Below are positions 23,830 to 33,167 of a DNA stretch of 64,000 nucleotides, piece by piece (the stretch's first letter is position 1; each line of letters begins with the position of its first letter). The notes under the pieces are model-generated. The model did not search any database. It worked only from the letters and a program-made list of their open reading frames with translations, and was not told the origin of the DNA. Origin of the DNA: UMGS687 sp964383665 (lineage in GTDB: Bacteria; Bacillota; Clostridia; Christensenellales; UBA1242); NCBI GenBank assembly GCA_964383665.1, contig CAYLHO010000001.1:186001-250000 (forward strand), in the 5' to 3' direction. A program made the position numbers and the translations under genes.

Positions 23830-26595
23830 TTATTCAACATCTCCGTAAATAGCTTTAAATTCGTCCATTGTCATGAAAACTGGGCGCTGTTTCGAGCCTT
23901 CAGCTGGGCCAACATAGCCTTTAAGCTCCATTTGGTCAACAATGCTTGCCGCGCGTGAGAAACCAATTCTGAATCGACGTTGAAGCATGGTTATTGATGC
24001 TTGACCGTTTTCAATGAAAAGTTTAAGAGCATATGGCAAAAGTTCGTCGCTTTGTTGGTCTGGGTTTGGAGCAAATGGGTTTCCTCCGTTCCCTTTTGGC
24101 GCAGAAACAACATCGTTTGCAGCTTCCATATCAAACTCATAGTTGTTGTTTTCTTTAATGAAATTAACAACATTTTCAACTTCTTTTCCGTCGATATAGC
24201 AGCCTTGAATTCTTGTTGGCTCTGCTTTGTCTTGTGGCGCATAAAGCATGTCACCTTTTCCAAGAAGTTTTTCTGCTCCGGCGGAATCCAAAATTGTTTT
24301 TGAATCAACAAAACTTGTAACAGCAAAGGCAATTCTTGAAGGGAAGTTTGCCTTGATTGTTCCGGTTATAACGTTAACCGAAGGACGTTGTGTTGCAAGA
24401 ATAAGGTGGATTCCCGCAGCACGCGATTTTTGCGCAAGACGCGTAATTTTTTCTTCAATGTCTTTCTTTGCAAGCATCATAAGGTCTGCAAGCTCGTCGA
24501 TTATTATAACAATAAGTGGAAGTTTTTCCTTTTCACCTGAAAGAACGGCTTGTGTTGAGTTATATTCCGCAAGGTTTCTTGCTTTTGCTTCTTGGAACAA
24601 TCCAAAACGACGTTCCATTTCGTTAACCGCCCAAGTTAACGAGTTAACAGCCTTGTCGGTTTCGGTTATAACGTTTGGAAGCATCAAATGTGGAAGCCCG
24701 TTATACATTGAAAATTCAACGCGTTTAGGGTCGATTAAGATAAGTTTCAAATCATCTGGCGAGGATTTGAAAATCATTGAAATAATAATTGCATTCAAGC
24801 AAACACTCTTGCCCGAACCTGTTGCTCCGGCAACAAGGAGATGTGGCATTTTTTCGAGATTGCAAACGCGAATTTCGCCGCTGATTTCTTTTCCAAGAGC
24901 GAATGTTAATGGGTTTTGAGCGTTTTGGAAAGTTGGGCTTGAAAGGATTTCTTTAATTCCAATTGTTGAAATTTTGTCGTTTGGAACTTCAATTCCAACC
25001 GCGCTTCTTCCCGGAATTGGTGCTTCAATTCTAATTCCCCCGTTCGAAGCAAGGTTAAGAGCAATGTCATCTTGATGGGCAAGAATTTTTTTAACGGGAA
25101 CGCCAACCGGCATTTCAAGTTCATATCTTGTTACCGATGGTCCAACAACAATTCTAATAACCTTTGCGTTAATGTTGAATGTTTCAAGCGCATTCTCCAA
25201 AATAACTGCCTTCTTTTGAACGCTCTCTTGAAGTTCAGTGTCGTCGTTTTTAACATCGAAAAGGAGGTCGCATGTTGGTGCAACATATCTTTGATGTCTT
25301 TTTGGTTTTGGCTTAAGTTCTTGAGGCGCTGGCTGAGGAGCAATTGGTTTTGGAGTTGGCTTAAGATTTTCGGCGCTAATGTTGATGTTTGGCTCATCTT
25401 TCATGATTTTTTCAATGATATCGCCTGCAACTGCTTTGCTTTCTGGAGTGTTAAAACTGCTTTCATCGTCGAAATCAACGAAGTTTGTTGATGAGTTTTC
25501 TTCCTCTTTTGGTTCTTCTTGAATTGGTTGAGAGTTAGCTTGGAAAGCAGCAAAAGAGGAATTTTCTTCTTTAATTGAGTTAATTGTTTCGTTGATTTCT
25601 CTTGTTGAAACAGGTTCAACTTTTTGTGTTGAGTTATCATGAGAAAAAATTGTCATTTCGCTAAGCGATGGTGGTGTTAGCAAATAATCTCTTCTTGAAA
25701 GTTCATTTTTTTCAAATCTTTCGCGAAGTGTTGGTTCTTTTTTAACTGGTTTCGATGATGCAATAACCGTTCCGTTTTTCATGAGCCCAAGTTTTTGCTT
25801 TGCACTGTCGGTTTTTGAAAGTTCTTTTTCTTCTTCAATTTTGGCGTCAAGAGTTATCTTCGGCTTTTCTTCTCCCTTTTTTCTTCTTGCAATTGCCTTA
25901 TCAAGTTTGGAAAGAGTTTTTGAATGGATTTCTTCATCCGATGCGGAAAAGAGTTCGCCATCTCGACCAATAAGGTTTCCTTCTTTGTCCAAAATCCATT
26001 CGCTGCTTTTCTTTTCTTCTTTTTTTGCTGCTTTTTCTGCTTTAATTTCTGCCTTTTGTTGTGCCTTTTCTCTTTGGAGTTTAACTGGTGCGTTTTCGCG
26101 GGCTTTGCGGCGAACATAGAGCAAATAATCGGCAATTAAGCAAGAGAAAACAATAAGCAAGATTGAATATATTGCATAAACACCGGCATTCCCAAGAAGA
26201 TATCTTATTGGCGCAATAAAAATTCCAACAATAATCCCCCCCGGGGTTAATTGCTTGAGATAGTTATATCCAAGAAAATCGAAAAAACCGCCTTCAAATG
26301 AGCCTACTATTATATTTTGAACAATTGCTAAAATGGAAATGAGAGCAAAAGAAATGTAAACAGCATAGCGAGGTTGAAGAACATATTTTTTCTTGTTAAT
26401 AATCATTAATCCAACGATGAAAAGAACAATGAAAAGTGGATAGGAAAAAAGACCAAATGTTCCAAGCAAAAAGCGCTTAAGCGGCTTAATAAGCCCTGTG
26501 AAAAGGACTAGAAACGCAAAAGTGCATAAAACGAGAAGGCAAATTCCCGTGATAAGTAAAATTTTCTTCTTTTTCTCATAGGACAAGTTTTTCAT
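23830..26595 (-). CDS. ftsK: DNA translocase FtsK/SpoIIIE
   Basis: 921 aa. Four to five N-terminal membrane helices (15-35, 43-65, 75-95, 118-165), a long charged linker (165-430), RecA-like motor with Walker A GATGSGKS at about residue 590 and Walker B LIVIIIDELADLM, and a C-terminal winged-helix gamma domain (YALKLFIENGQASITMLQRRFRIGFSRAASIVDQME) that reads DNA polarity. Moves chromosome into the forespore or across septa. No Shine-Dalgarno; TATAAT lies eight bases before the ATG. Confidence 0.95.
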   Translation of the reverse strand: MKNLSYEKKKKILLITGICLLVLCTFAFLVLFTGLIKPLKRFLLGTFGLFSYPLFIVLFIVGLMIINKKKYVLQPRYAVYISFALISILAIVQNIIVGSFEGGFFDFLGYNYLKQLTPGGIIVGIFIAPIRYLLGNAGVYAIYSILLIVFSCLIADYLLYVRRKARENAPVKLQREKAQQKAEIKAEKAAKKEEKKSSEWILDKEGNLIGRDGELFSASDEEIHSKTLSKLDKAIARRKKGEEKPKITLDAKIEEEKELSKTDSAKQKLGLMKNGTVIASSKPVKKEPTLRERFEKNELSRRDYLLTPPSLSEMTIFSHDNSTQKVEPVSTREINETINSIKEENSSFAAFQANSQPIQEEPKEEENSSTNFVDFDDESSFNTPESKAVAGDIIEKIMKDEPNINISAENLKPTPKPIAPQPAPQELKPKPKRHQRYVAPTCDLLFDVKNDDTELQESVQKKAVILENALETFNINAKVIRIVVGPSVTRYELEMPVGVPVKKILAHQDDIALNLASNGGIRIEAPIPGRSAVGIEVPNDKISTIGIKEILSSPTFQNAQNPLTFALGKEISGEIRVCNLEKMPHLLVAGATGSGKSVCLNAIIISMIFKSSPDDLKLILIDPKRVEFSMYNGLPHLMLPNVITETDKAVNSLTWAVNEMERRFGLFQEAKARNLAEYNSTQAVLSGEKEKLPLIVIIIDELADLMMLAKKDIEEKITRLAQKSRAAGIHLILATQRPSVNVITGTIKANFPSRIAFAVTSFVDSKTILDSAGAEKLLGKGDMLYAPQDKAEPTRIQGCYIDGKEVENVVNFIKENNNYEFDMEAANDVVSAPKGNGGNPFAPNPDQQSDELLPYALKLFIENGQASITMLQRRFRIGFSRAASIVDQMELKGYVGPAEGSKQRPVFMTMDEFKAIYGDVE

Positions 26596-26603
26596 ACTTT
26601 TTG

Positions 26604-26609
26604 ATTATA
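26604..26609 (-). promoter_or_regulatory. -10 box of ftsK close to the ATG
   Basis: TATAAT on the minus strand with an eight-base gap to the start codon; -35 weak. Spacer 26596-26746 otherwise holds only an AAAGAAAA/TTTTCTTT hairpin near 26700-26728. Confidence 0.5.
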
Positions 26610-26746
26610 TCACATTAAAGCAAAAGTTAAAATAGAAAAAATGAATTTTTTAGATTTTTTTTGAATATGCTGCCCCGTCTTTGCACATAATATAGATGTA
26701 AAGAAAAGTTTCCACGTTTTCTTTTTTGGAAAAACTCTCTTTACAT

Positions 26747-26789
26747 AATAAAACGCCAAGGAAAATCACACTGTCCTTGGCGTTTTATT
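26747..26789 (-). terminator. Terminator of secreted protein gene
   Basis: 16-bp arms AATAAAACGCCAAGGA / TCCTTGGCGTTTTATT; works in both directions. Confidence 0.85.
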
Positions 26790-26798
26790 ATTTAGATT

Positions 26799-27347
26799 TT
26801 AAGCTGCTGTTTCGTCGGATAAAACAATTTTGAAATGATAACTTGAGTCAACTGCCGCTGCTTGAGAAGTTACAGAAAGAGTTAAAGTTATTGTTGTTTT
26901 GCTTGTTCCACTTCCTGTTGAAGGAGCAAGCGTGACAGATGATGAAGAGATTGTTCTTGTTAAGTTTGGGGTTGTTGTGGAAATGTCGCTAACGGTTATA
27001 TCAAGGCTTCTTTCTGTGCTTAAGTTTTCAATTGTTATTGAAATTACGATTGAGTTTCCTGTGCTCTTAAAATTTAGGTTGTTATTCCATGAATTAAGTT
27101 GGGCGGTTGTTGGCGCAGAGTTATATGCATAATTGAGTTGTTGATATGTTGGAGTTTCTTGCGCACCAGACGAGCTTCCAGTTATTTTTGCGTAAACATT
27201 TGTTGCTTGGAAGGCAATTGTTCCGCTGAACTCGGTTTCAGTTCTTTGGGCAGCAAAAACGCCAACGACAATCACAGCCGAAAGCAAAAAAAGTTGACAT
27301 ATTATGAAAAGTAATTTCCATTTTATTTTTGCAAGACTTTTTTTCAT
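26799..27347 (-). CDS. Small secreted Ser/Thr-rich protein, TasA/CalY-like (tentative)
   Basis: 182 aa. Signal peptide 1-33 ending in GVFAA; the mature part is rich in Ser, Thr and short beta strands (SIVISITIENLSTERSLDITVSD). Such short Ala-processed proteins beginning right after the signal with a beta sandwich resemble TasA/camelysin fibre proteins of spore formers, but no SipW is nearby and the match is by feel. AAGGAA before ATG, strong terminator; monocistronic. Confidence 0.6.
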   Translation of the reverse strand: MKKSLAKIKWKLLFIICQLFLLSAVIVVGVFAAQRTETEFSGTIAFQATNVYAKITGSSSGAQETPTYQQLNYAYNSAPTTAQLNSWNNNLNFKSTGNSIVISITIENLSTERSLDITVSDISTTTPNLTRTISSSSVTLAPSTGSGTSKTTITLTLSVTSQAAAVDSSYHFKIVLSDETAA

Positions 27348-27463
27348 GTTTCCTTTTTATTTTAGCCCAAAAAAATATAATTAATTATGTTTTTTTGCTT
27401 ACTTTCCCCCTTAAATTTATTAAATTTTAACATATAACATTTTTTTTTCAAAATAAAAAGCTG

Positions 27464-29431
27464 TTAAACTTTAAGAATTTTTAGAATTTCTTTTTTGATG
27501 TTTGCAACCGAGAAGCCATATTTTTTGTAAACTTCGCTTCCTCGCCCGCTTTTTCCATATTGTGTTACGTTAATAACTTTGCCTTTTTCCCCAACATATT
27601 TGAACCAAACATTATCGGAAGAAGCCTCCAAAGCAACACGCGCTTTAACATCTTTAAACAAAACCGAGTTTTTATATTGTTCGGTTTGTTTTTCAAATTC
27701 CTCAAGGCATGGGAAAGAAACAACAGCAACTTTAACGCCAGACTTGTTAAATTCCTTTTTAACACTTAATGCAAGGTCAACTTCGCTTCCCGTTGCGTAA
27801 AGCACAAGCGAAACTTTTCCAGCATCTTTTTCAAGAATATATCCACCTTTCAAAGCCATTTCAACGCTTGTTTTTTGTTCAGGCAAATCTTGTTTTGAAA
27901 GAATGAAACAAGTTGGATTAACCCCGTTTAATGCAAGGTCGTAGCAGGCAATAAGTTCATTAACATCGCATGGGCGGCAAACATTAACATTTGGCATTGC
28001 TCGAAGCGCAGCAATTTGCTCAATTGGTTGATGAGTTTCGCCGTCCTCCCCAATCATAAGTGAATCGTGAGTGAAAAAATATAAAATTGGTTGATTCATC
28101 ATTGCGGCAAGACGCAAAGCAGGCAAAAGATAGTTTGAGAAAGAAAGATAGGTTGAAACATAAACACGAAGCCCAGCATAAAGATTAAGCCCGTTTGCAA
28201 TTGCTCCCATTGCATGTTCTCTAACTCCAAAGGCAATGTTTCTTCCGCGTCTGTTTTCTGGGTTGTAAACATCTCCTTCGTCAATTACTGCTTTTGTTGA
28301 TGATGCAAGGTCAGCACAGCCTCCAATTATGTTTGGATATTTTTCGGCAAGAATGTTAAGGACTTTGTGGTTTGCTTCTCTTCCGCTAATTCTTTTTTCT
28401 TTAATTTTGTTTCCAACAATTTTCTCAACATCAATTGTTTTTTTGTCTAGGAATTGAGAAAGTTGCTTATAGAGTTCAGGGTTGGTTTTTGAGTATAAAT
28501 TAACTTTTCTTCGCCAATCCATTTCAATTTCATAGTTTTTTCTTGTTGTTGTTTCGCAGAATTTTTTAACATCGTCTGGAACATTCCAACGTTCGGAAAT
28601 TTCAAGAGATGAAAGATAACTGTTAAGTTCTTCTTCGGAAAGAGGTTTTCCGTGAATTTCAGATTTTCCTTCATATTTCGTTCCAACTCCAATAACAGTG
28701 TTAAAAATTATTATTGTTGGCTTGCCATTGTTTTGTTTCGCTTTTGAAATTGCTCTTGAAACTGCATGGAAATGGTTTCCATTAACATTTGAAATCACGT
28801 TCCAACCTTGAGCGCGGAATTTTTCTTCAACATTTTCGTTTGAAACATTTGAAAGAGAGCCGTCTAATGTTGTTTGATTTCTGTCGTAAAGCAAAATTAA
28901 ATTTTCAAGTTTAAGCTTCCCTGCAAGGCTTATTGCTTCCAAAGCAACGCCTTCCATAAGGCAGCCATCTCCTGCAAAAACATATGTTTTGTTTGAGAAA
29001 ATTGGATCGTCGAGAACGTTAAACCTTTCGGCAAGCATTGTTTGGGCAATTGCAAAACCAACTGCGTTTCCAATTCCCTGCCCAAGAGGACCTGTTGTTG
29101 CTTCAATTCCTGGAGTTTCGCCAAGCGAAGGGTGCCCCGGAGTTTTACTTCCATATTTTCGAAGTTGTTTTAAATCGTCAATTGAAATTGGGAATCCAAA
29201 CATGTGCTCAATTGCATATAAAAGAGGACAAACATGCCCCGACGAAAGAATAAATCGATCTCGATTTAAGAAAAGATTGTCGGAAGTTGAAAAGGTTAAA
29301 TGGTCCTTAAAAAGAGCGCATAAAATTGTTGCAGCGCTAAGGCAAGAGCCTGTGTGTCCCGAATTTGAATTTGAAATTGCTTGCGCGGCAAGTGCACGTG
29401 CTGTGTTAACACATTTTTGTTCAATTTTCAT
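27464..29431 (-). CDS. tkt: Transketolase
   Basis: 655 aa. Thiamine-dependent transfer of two-carbon units in the pentose phosphate pathway. N-terminal NSGHTGSCLSAATILCALF, ThDP motif FAGDGCLMEGVALEAISLAG..LILLYDRN, central GEDGETHQPIEQ, C-terminal domain. Overlaps the preceding small gene by four bases (ATGA). Provides pentoses for nucleotide synthesis and xylulose-5-phosphate for phosphoketolase. Confidence 0.95.
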   Translation of the reverse strand: MKIEQKCVNTARALAAQAISNSNSGHTGSCLSAATILCALFKDHLTFSTSDNLFLNRDRFILSSGHVCPLLYAIEHMFGFPISIDDLKQLRKYGSKTPGHPSLGETPGIEATTGPLGQGIGNAVGFAIAQTMLAERFNVLDDPIFSNKTYVFAGDGCLMEGVALEAISLAGKLKLENLILLYDRNQTTLDGSLSNVSNENVEEKFRAQGWNVISNVNGNHFHAVSRAISKAKQNNGKPTIIIFNTVIGVGTKYEGKSEIHGKPLSEEELNSYLSSLEISERWNVPDDVKKFCETTTRKNYEIEMDWRRKVNLYSKTNPELYKQLSQFLDKKTIDVEKIVGNKIKEKRISGREANHKVLNILAEKYPNIIGGCADLASSTKAVIDEGDVYNPENRRGRNIAFGVREHAMGAIANGLNLYAGLRVYVSTYLSFSNYLLPALRLAAMMNQPILYFFTHDSLMIGEDGETHQPIEQIAALRAMPNVNVCRPCDVNELIACYDLALNGVNPTCFILSKQDLPEQKTSVEMALKGGYILEKDAGKVSLVLYATGSEVDLALSVKKEFNKSGVKVAVVSFPCLEEFEKQTEQYKNSVLFKDVKARVALEASSDNVWFKYVGEKGKVINVTQYGKSGRGSEVYKKYGFSVANIKKEILKILKV

Positions 29432-29934
29432 TTTGTCTCCATAATAAGCGATTCAAGAGTTTCAATTAAATCGTCAAGTTTAGATATATCATATTTTAGG
29501 AAAAAATTGCAATTTTTTTTGAGATAATTATCTCGTTCCTTGAAAACAATTTGCGCAATTTCATAGTATCCAAGCTTTTCCTGACTTATCCCCGACTTTT
29601 TAATACTTTCAATTCTTTTATTAAATTGCGAAGGGGTTTGACGCAAATATATAACAATGTTGTTCGTTGAAATAACGTTAAAATTGTTTGAAAAAGTTTC
29701 GCATTTCATCGAAACAATTGTTTTTTCATAGGTGTTAAGGCTTTCAACAACCTTTTTTTCTTGCTGGATTGTATAAGGTTTTCCGCAAAGTTTTTCCATT
29801 TTTTCTTCATCGAACAAGGAGTAGGAAATCATATCTTCACAGTTCAAATAGAAAAAATCAAGCTTTTGCGCAAGCGCAAGCCCAACTTGTTTCAAATCCT
29901 CCTCAATCATTCCAACTAAAACGATATTTGACAT
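29428..29934 (-). CDS. Degenerate shikimate-kinase-like protein
   Basis: 168 aa. Layout follows shikimate/cytidylate kinases: IVLVGM start, LAxKLDFFYLNCEDMI like the substrate Asp strand, VIYLRQTPSQFNKRI, RDNYLKKNCNF near the end. The P-loop position reads GMIEEDLKQVG, without the Gly-Lys-Ser/Thr needed for ATP. It is therefore probably not an active kinase. Translationally coupled to transketolase. Confidence 0.65.
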   Translation of the reverse strand: MSNIVLVGMIEEDLKQVGLALAQKLDFFYLNCEDMISYSLFDEEKMEKLCGKPYTIQQEKKVVESLNTYEKTIVSMKCETFSNNFNVISTNNIVIYLRQTPSQFNKRIESIKKSGISQEKLGYYEIAQIVFKERDNYLKKNCNFFLKYDISKLDDLIETLESLIMETK

Positions 29935-30048
29935 CTGAAAATTATTTCCCCCTTAAATTATTTTAGCATAAAAAGAACAATTAAAGAAATGAATTTTAAC
30001 TTTTTGTAAAAATTAAAATGAAAATTAATAAAAAATTTACAAAATAAA

Positions 30049-30077
30049 TAAATAAGCGCATGATTTATGCGCTTCTT
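30049..30077 (-). terminator. Terminator of nrdDG
   Basis: AAGCGCATAAATCATGCGCTT hairpin with AT-rich tail. Confidence 0.65.
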
Positions 30078-30742
30078 AAAAAGGAATTTTTAACATATTT
30101 TTTTGCAATTTCAAGTGCTTTTTCAAAATCCTCAAAGGAATGTGGGATTAAAGCAATCCCTTCGCATGGTGGATTATATTTTTGAATTGCAAATGCTTTT
30201 GAATTGAAAATTAATTTCCCAATTTCTTCAATATCCGAAAGTTTAACATCGGGAGCGAATGTTGTTCGAAATTCGTAATTAATCTTTGAATTTTTAAGCA
30301 AATTTATGCTCTCTTCAATTTTTTTTAGGTCAACATTTTTTTGAGTTATTTCGCAATATTTTTTTGGTGAGGTTTTAACATCCATAGCAACAAAATCAAG
30401 CAAATTTTCCTCAAGAAGATTCCTTAAAATTTGTGGGTTTGTTCCGTTTGTGTCAAGTTTAATTAAGAACCCCATTTTTTTAACTTTTATAATAAATTCC
30501 TTAAGTCCACTTGAAAGAGTTGGCTCTCCGCCCGAAATAACCAACCCATCAAGTTGACCTTTTCTTTTTTCAAGAAAGTTTAAAATGTCCTCTTCGGAAA
30601 ATTTTTCAACTTTTTCCCCCTCAATAATTTTCCTGTTATGGCAAAACCAACAATTGAAATTGCAGCCAAACGTGAAAACAACGGCGGAGATGTTGTTTGG
30701 AAAGTCAACAAAGGAATTTTTAATTAGGCCTGCAAATTTCAC
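30065..30742 (-). CDS. nrdG: Anaerobic ribonucleotide reductase activase
   Basis: 225 aa, radical SAM enzyme that installs the glycyl radical on NrdD. Cluster motif CNFNCWFCH, SGGEPTLSSG, longer NrdG2-type form. GTG start preceded by GGAG; 17 bases after nrdD. Confidence 0.93.
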   Translation of the reverse strand: MKFAGLIKNSFVDFPNNISAVVFTFGCNFNCWFCHNRKIIEGEKVEKFSEEDILNFLEKRKGQLDGLVISGGEPTLSSGLKEFIIKVKKMGFLIKLDTNGTNPQILRNLLEENLLDFVAMDVKTSPKKYCEITQKNVDLKKIEESINLLKNSKINYEFRTTFAPDVKLSDIEEIGKLIFNSKAFAIQKYNPPCEGIALIPHSFEDFEKALEIAKKYVKNSFLRSA

Positions 30743-30759
30743 TTATTTTTCTCCTTAAA

Positions 30760-32859
30760 TTAAACAATTTGGTCGTTTCGAATAACAAATTTTTTTCTTA
30801 AATCATATTCTTCGCGTTTGCTGTCGTTATAGTCTTGAACCATTCTTAAATAGCCAACAACTCTGCTCCAAACCTCGGTTTTCTTTCCGCATTTTGGGCA
30901 AGAGAAATGCTCCCCTGCAATATATCCATGCTCTGGGCAAATGCTGAAAGTTGGAGTTATTGAAATATATGGCATTTTGTTGTTATTGAAGATTTTTTGA
31001 ATAAGCTTTTTGCAAACTTCTTTATCCTCAATTTTTTCGCCAAGATACAGGTGGAGAACCGTTCCGCCGGTGTAAAGCGATTGAAGGTCGTCTTGAAGGC
31101 GAACAACTTCGAAAATGTCGTCGGTATATTCAACTGGGATTTGAGTTGAATTTGTGTAACATGGCTGATCTTTTCCTGCTGTTATAATGTTTGGGAAGCG
31201 CTTTTTGTCAATTCTTGCAAGGCGAGCGCTTGTTCCTTCCGCAGGCGTTGCTTCAAGGTTATAACTGTTCCCGGTTTCCTTTTGATATTCAACCATTTTG
31301 GAGCGAAGTCTGTTCATAACTTTCTTTGCAAATTCTTGCCCGAAATCGGTTGTTATGTTTTGGTCTTTTCCAAATAAATTCATAATTGCTTCGTTCATCC
31401 CAACAATTCCAATTGTGTTGAAATGATTTGCCCAATAACTTCCCGAACGCGCTTTAACATTTCGAAGATAAAATTTACAATATGGATAAAGCCCGTCCTC
31501 TGTTTGTTTTTCAACAACTTTTCGCTTAATTTCAAGCGAATCCTTTGCTGCGTCGGCAAGTTTATCAAGACGCTGCATAAATTCTTCTTCGTCTTGAGAA
31601 AGGTAAGCAATTCTTGGAAGGTTTATTGTTACAACTCCAATCGAGCCTGTTAATGGATTCGAGCCAAAAAGCCCTCCTCCGCGTTTTTTAAGCTCCGAAA
31701 CATCAAGTCGAAGACGGCAACACATTGAAACAGCATCTTCTGGGGAAAGGTCGGAAGTTACATAATTTGCGAAATATGGGATTCCATATTTGCAGGTCAT
31801 TTCCATAATTTTGTCAATAACTTCGCTGTTCCAGTCTAAATCCTTTGTTACATTGATTGTTGGAATTGGAAACGTGAAAACCCGCCCTTTGCTGTCGCCT
31901 TCAAGCATAACATCGCAAAATGCCTTGTTAAAAAGATCCATTTCAGCTTGATAGTCGCCATAGGTTGAATCCAATGGCTCTCCGCCAATTATAACCGGTT
32001 GGTCTTTAAGAGTTTTTGGAACTTTAATGTCCAAAGTTACATTTGAAAATGGACACTGAAATCCAACGCGTGTTGGAACATTCATGTTGAAAACGAACTC
32101 TTGAATTGCTTGTTTAACTTGCTCATAACTCAAGTTGTCTTTTCGAATGAAAGGAGCGCTGTAGGTGTCGAAACTGCTCCATGCCTGTGCGCCGGCTGTT
32201 TCGCCTTGGGTTGTGAATGTTGCATTAACAATTTGACCAAGGAACGAACGAAGATGCTTTGGAGGGTTTGAACTTACCTTTCCTGAAACGCCCGTGAAGC
32301 CATCGGTTAAAATTGCTCTCAAATCCCAGCCAACGCAATATGCGCCAAAGAACCCAAGGTCGTGGATATGAATTGCACCGCTGTTATGAAGTTCGCGGAT
32401 ATAGTCGGGATAAACTTCGTTAAGCCAATAACTTTTCGTAAACGCCTCGCGAACATAGTTGTTAAGCCCGGCAATGCTTCGTTGCATGTTTGCGTTTTCT
32501 TTAACAGCCCAATCTTTTTCGGAAAGATATTTATCGAACATGTCGATTGTTGCTCCAATAAGTGCGTTGTTTTCGCGTGCTTGCTTGCGCTTTTCACGAT
32601 ATAAAATGTATGACTTTGCAACCTGTGCATGTCGATTTTCAATTAAAACTTTTTCAACACAATTTTGAATTTCCTCAACAGTTGGAATTTTTGACGCAAA
32701 ATTCTTTTCAAGATTTAAAGCGACTTCTTCTGCAAGGTTTTTTGCGGTTTCCCTGTCGTTTCCGCCGCAAGCTCTTGCTGCTTTAAAAATTGCATTTGCA
32801 ATTTTCTCTTTGTCGAAATCTTGAAACGTTCCGTCCCTTTTATAAACTTGTCTTATCAT
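30760..32859 (-). CDS. nrdD: Anaerobic ribonucleoside-triphosphate reductase
   Basis: 699 aa from the ATG seven bases after AAGGAG. ATP-cone (1-90), catalytic barrel, C-terminal zinc site CPEHG..CPKCG and glycyl-radical motif RVVGYL near the end. Makes dNTPs without oxygen, in line with an obligate anaerobe. Two NrdR boxes in the promoter. Confidence 0.96.
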   Translation of the reverse strand: MIRQVYKRDGTFQDFDKEKIANAIFKAARACGGNDRETAKNLAEEVALNLEKNFASKIPTVEEIQNCVEKVLIENRHAQVAKSYILYREKRKQARENNALIGATIDMFDKYLSEKDWAVKENANMQRSIAGLNNYVREAFTKSYWLNEVYPDYIRELHNSGAIHIHDLGFFGAYCVGWDLRAILTDGFTGVSGKVSSNPPKHLRSFLGQIVNATFTTQGETAGAQAWSSFDTYSAPFIRKDNLSYEQVKQAIQEFVFNMNVPTRVGFQCPFSNVTLDIKVPKTLKDQPVIIGGEPLDSTYGDYQAEMDLFNKAFCDVMLEGDSKGRVFTFPIPTINVTKDLDWNSEVIDKIMEMTCKYGIPYFANYVTSDLSPEDAVSMCCRLRLDVSELKKRGGGLFGSNPLTGSIGVVTINLPRIAYLSQDEEEFMQRLDKLADAAKDSLEIKRKVVEKQTEDGLYPYCKFYLRNVKARSGSYWANHFNTIGIVGMNEAIMNLFGKDQNITTDFGQEFAKKVMNRLRSKMVEYQKETGNSYNLEATPAEGTSARLARIDKKRFPNIITAGKDQPCYTNSTQIPVEYTDDIFEVVRLQDDLQSLYTGGTVLHLYLGEKIEDKEVCKKLIQKIFNNNKMPYISITPTFSICPEHGYIAGEHFSCPKCGKKTEVWSRVVGYLRMVQDYNDSKREEYDLRKKFVIRNDQIV

Positions 32860-32879
32860 TCTCTTCTCCTTTTTGCGGC

Positions 32880-32895
32880 GCACAATATATTGTTT
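32880..32895. promoter_or_regulatory. NrdR box, proximal
   Basis: GCACAATATATTGTTT, close to the ACAC..GTGT palindromic NrdR consensus. Confidence 0.55.
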
Positions 32896-32922
32896 TTAGC
32901 GTTGCAAAAATATGCTACCACA

Positions 32923-32938
32923 ACACAATATATGGTGT
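32923..32938. promoter_or_regulatory. NrdR box, distal, within nrdD promoter
   Basis: ACACAATATATGGTGT, near-perfect NrdR box, 43 bp (four turns) from the proximal box. It overlaps the -35 TTGACA (minus, 32936-32941), so NrdR binding would block RNA polymerase when dATP is high. Confidence 0.75.
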
Positions 32939-32973
32939 CAAACAAAAACTATTACTTTTGCAAAATTTAGGTT

Positions 32974-33045
32974 TTTTTGTTGTTTTTCAACAAATTTTTT
33001 GTAAGTAAAAATTTGCTTATTCCTTTTATATTAAGGAAGGGAAAG
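32974..33045 (+). other. Two hairpins with T-runs in nrdD-sigK spacer
   Basis: TTTGTTG TTTTT CAACAAA with T6 (32975-32999) and an imperfect TGCTT..AAGCA hairpin with T7 (33013-33052). They could end an undetected small transcript. No gene is visible in 32942-33167. Confidence 0.35.
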
Positions 33046-33119
33046 CATTTTTTTAATTTGGAATTTTAGAAGATTTTAAAATTTATTTTTAAGCTTTAAA
33101 TTAACCCTCTTTGTCAAAT

Positions 33120-33126
33120 TTCGACA
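33120..33126. promoter_or_regulatory. Candidate Spo0A box before sigK
   Basis: TTCGACA, reverse complement of the TGTCGAA core, 48 bases before the sigK start; CATATATA (33135-33142) downstream could be a SigE-type -10. Confidence 0.35.
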
Positions 33127-33167
33127 CTCTTCGGCATATATATACACAAATTGTTGGAGTTTGAATT

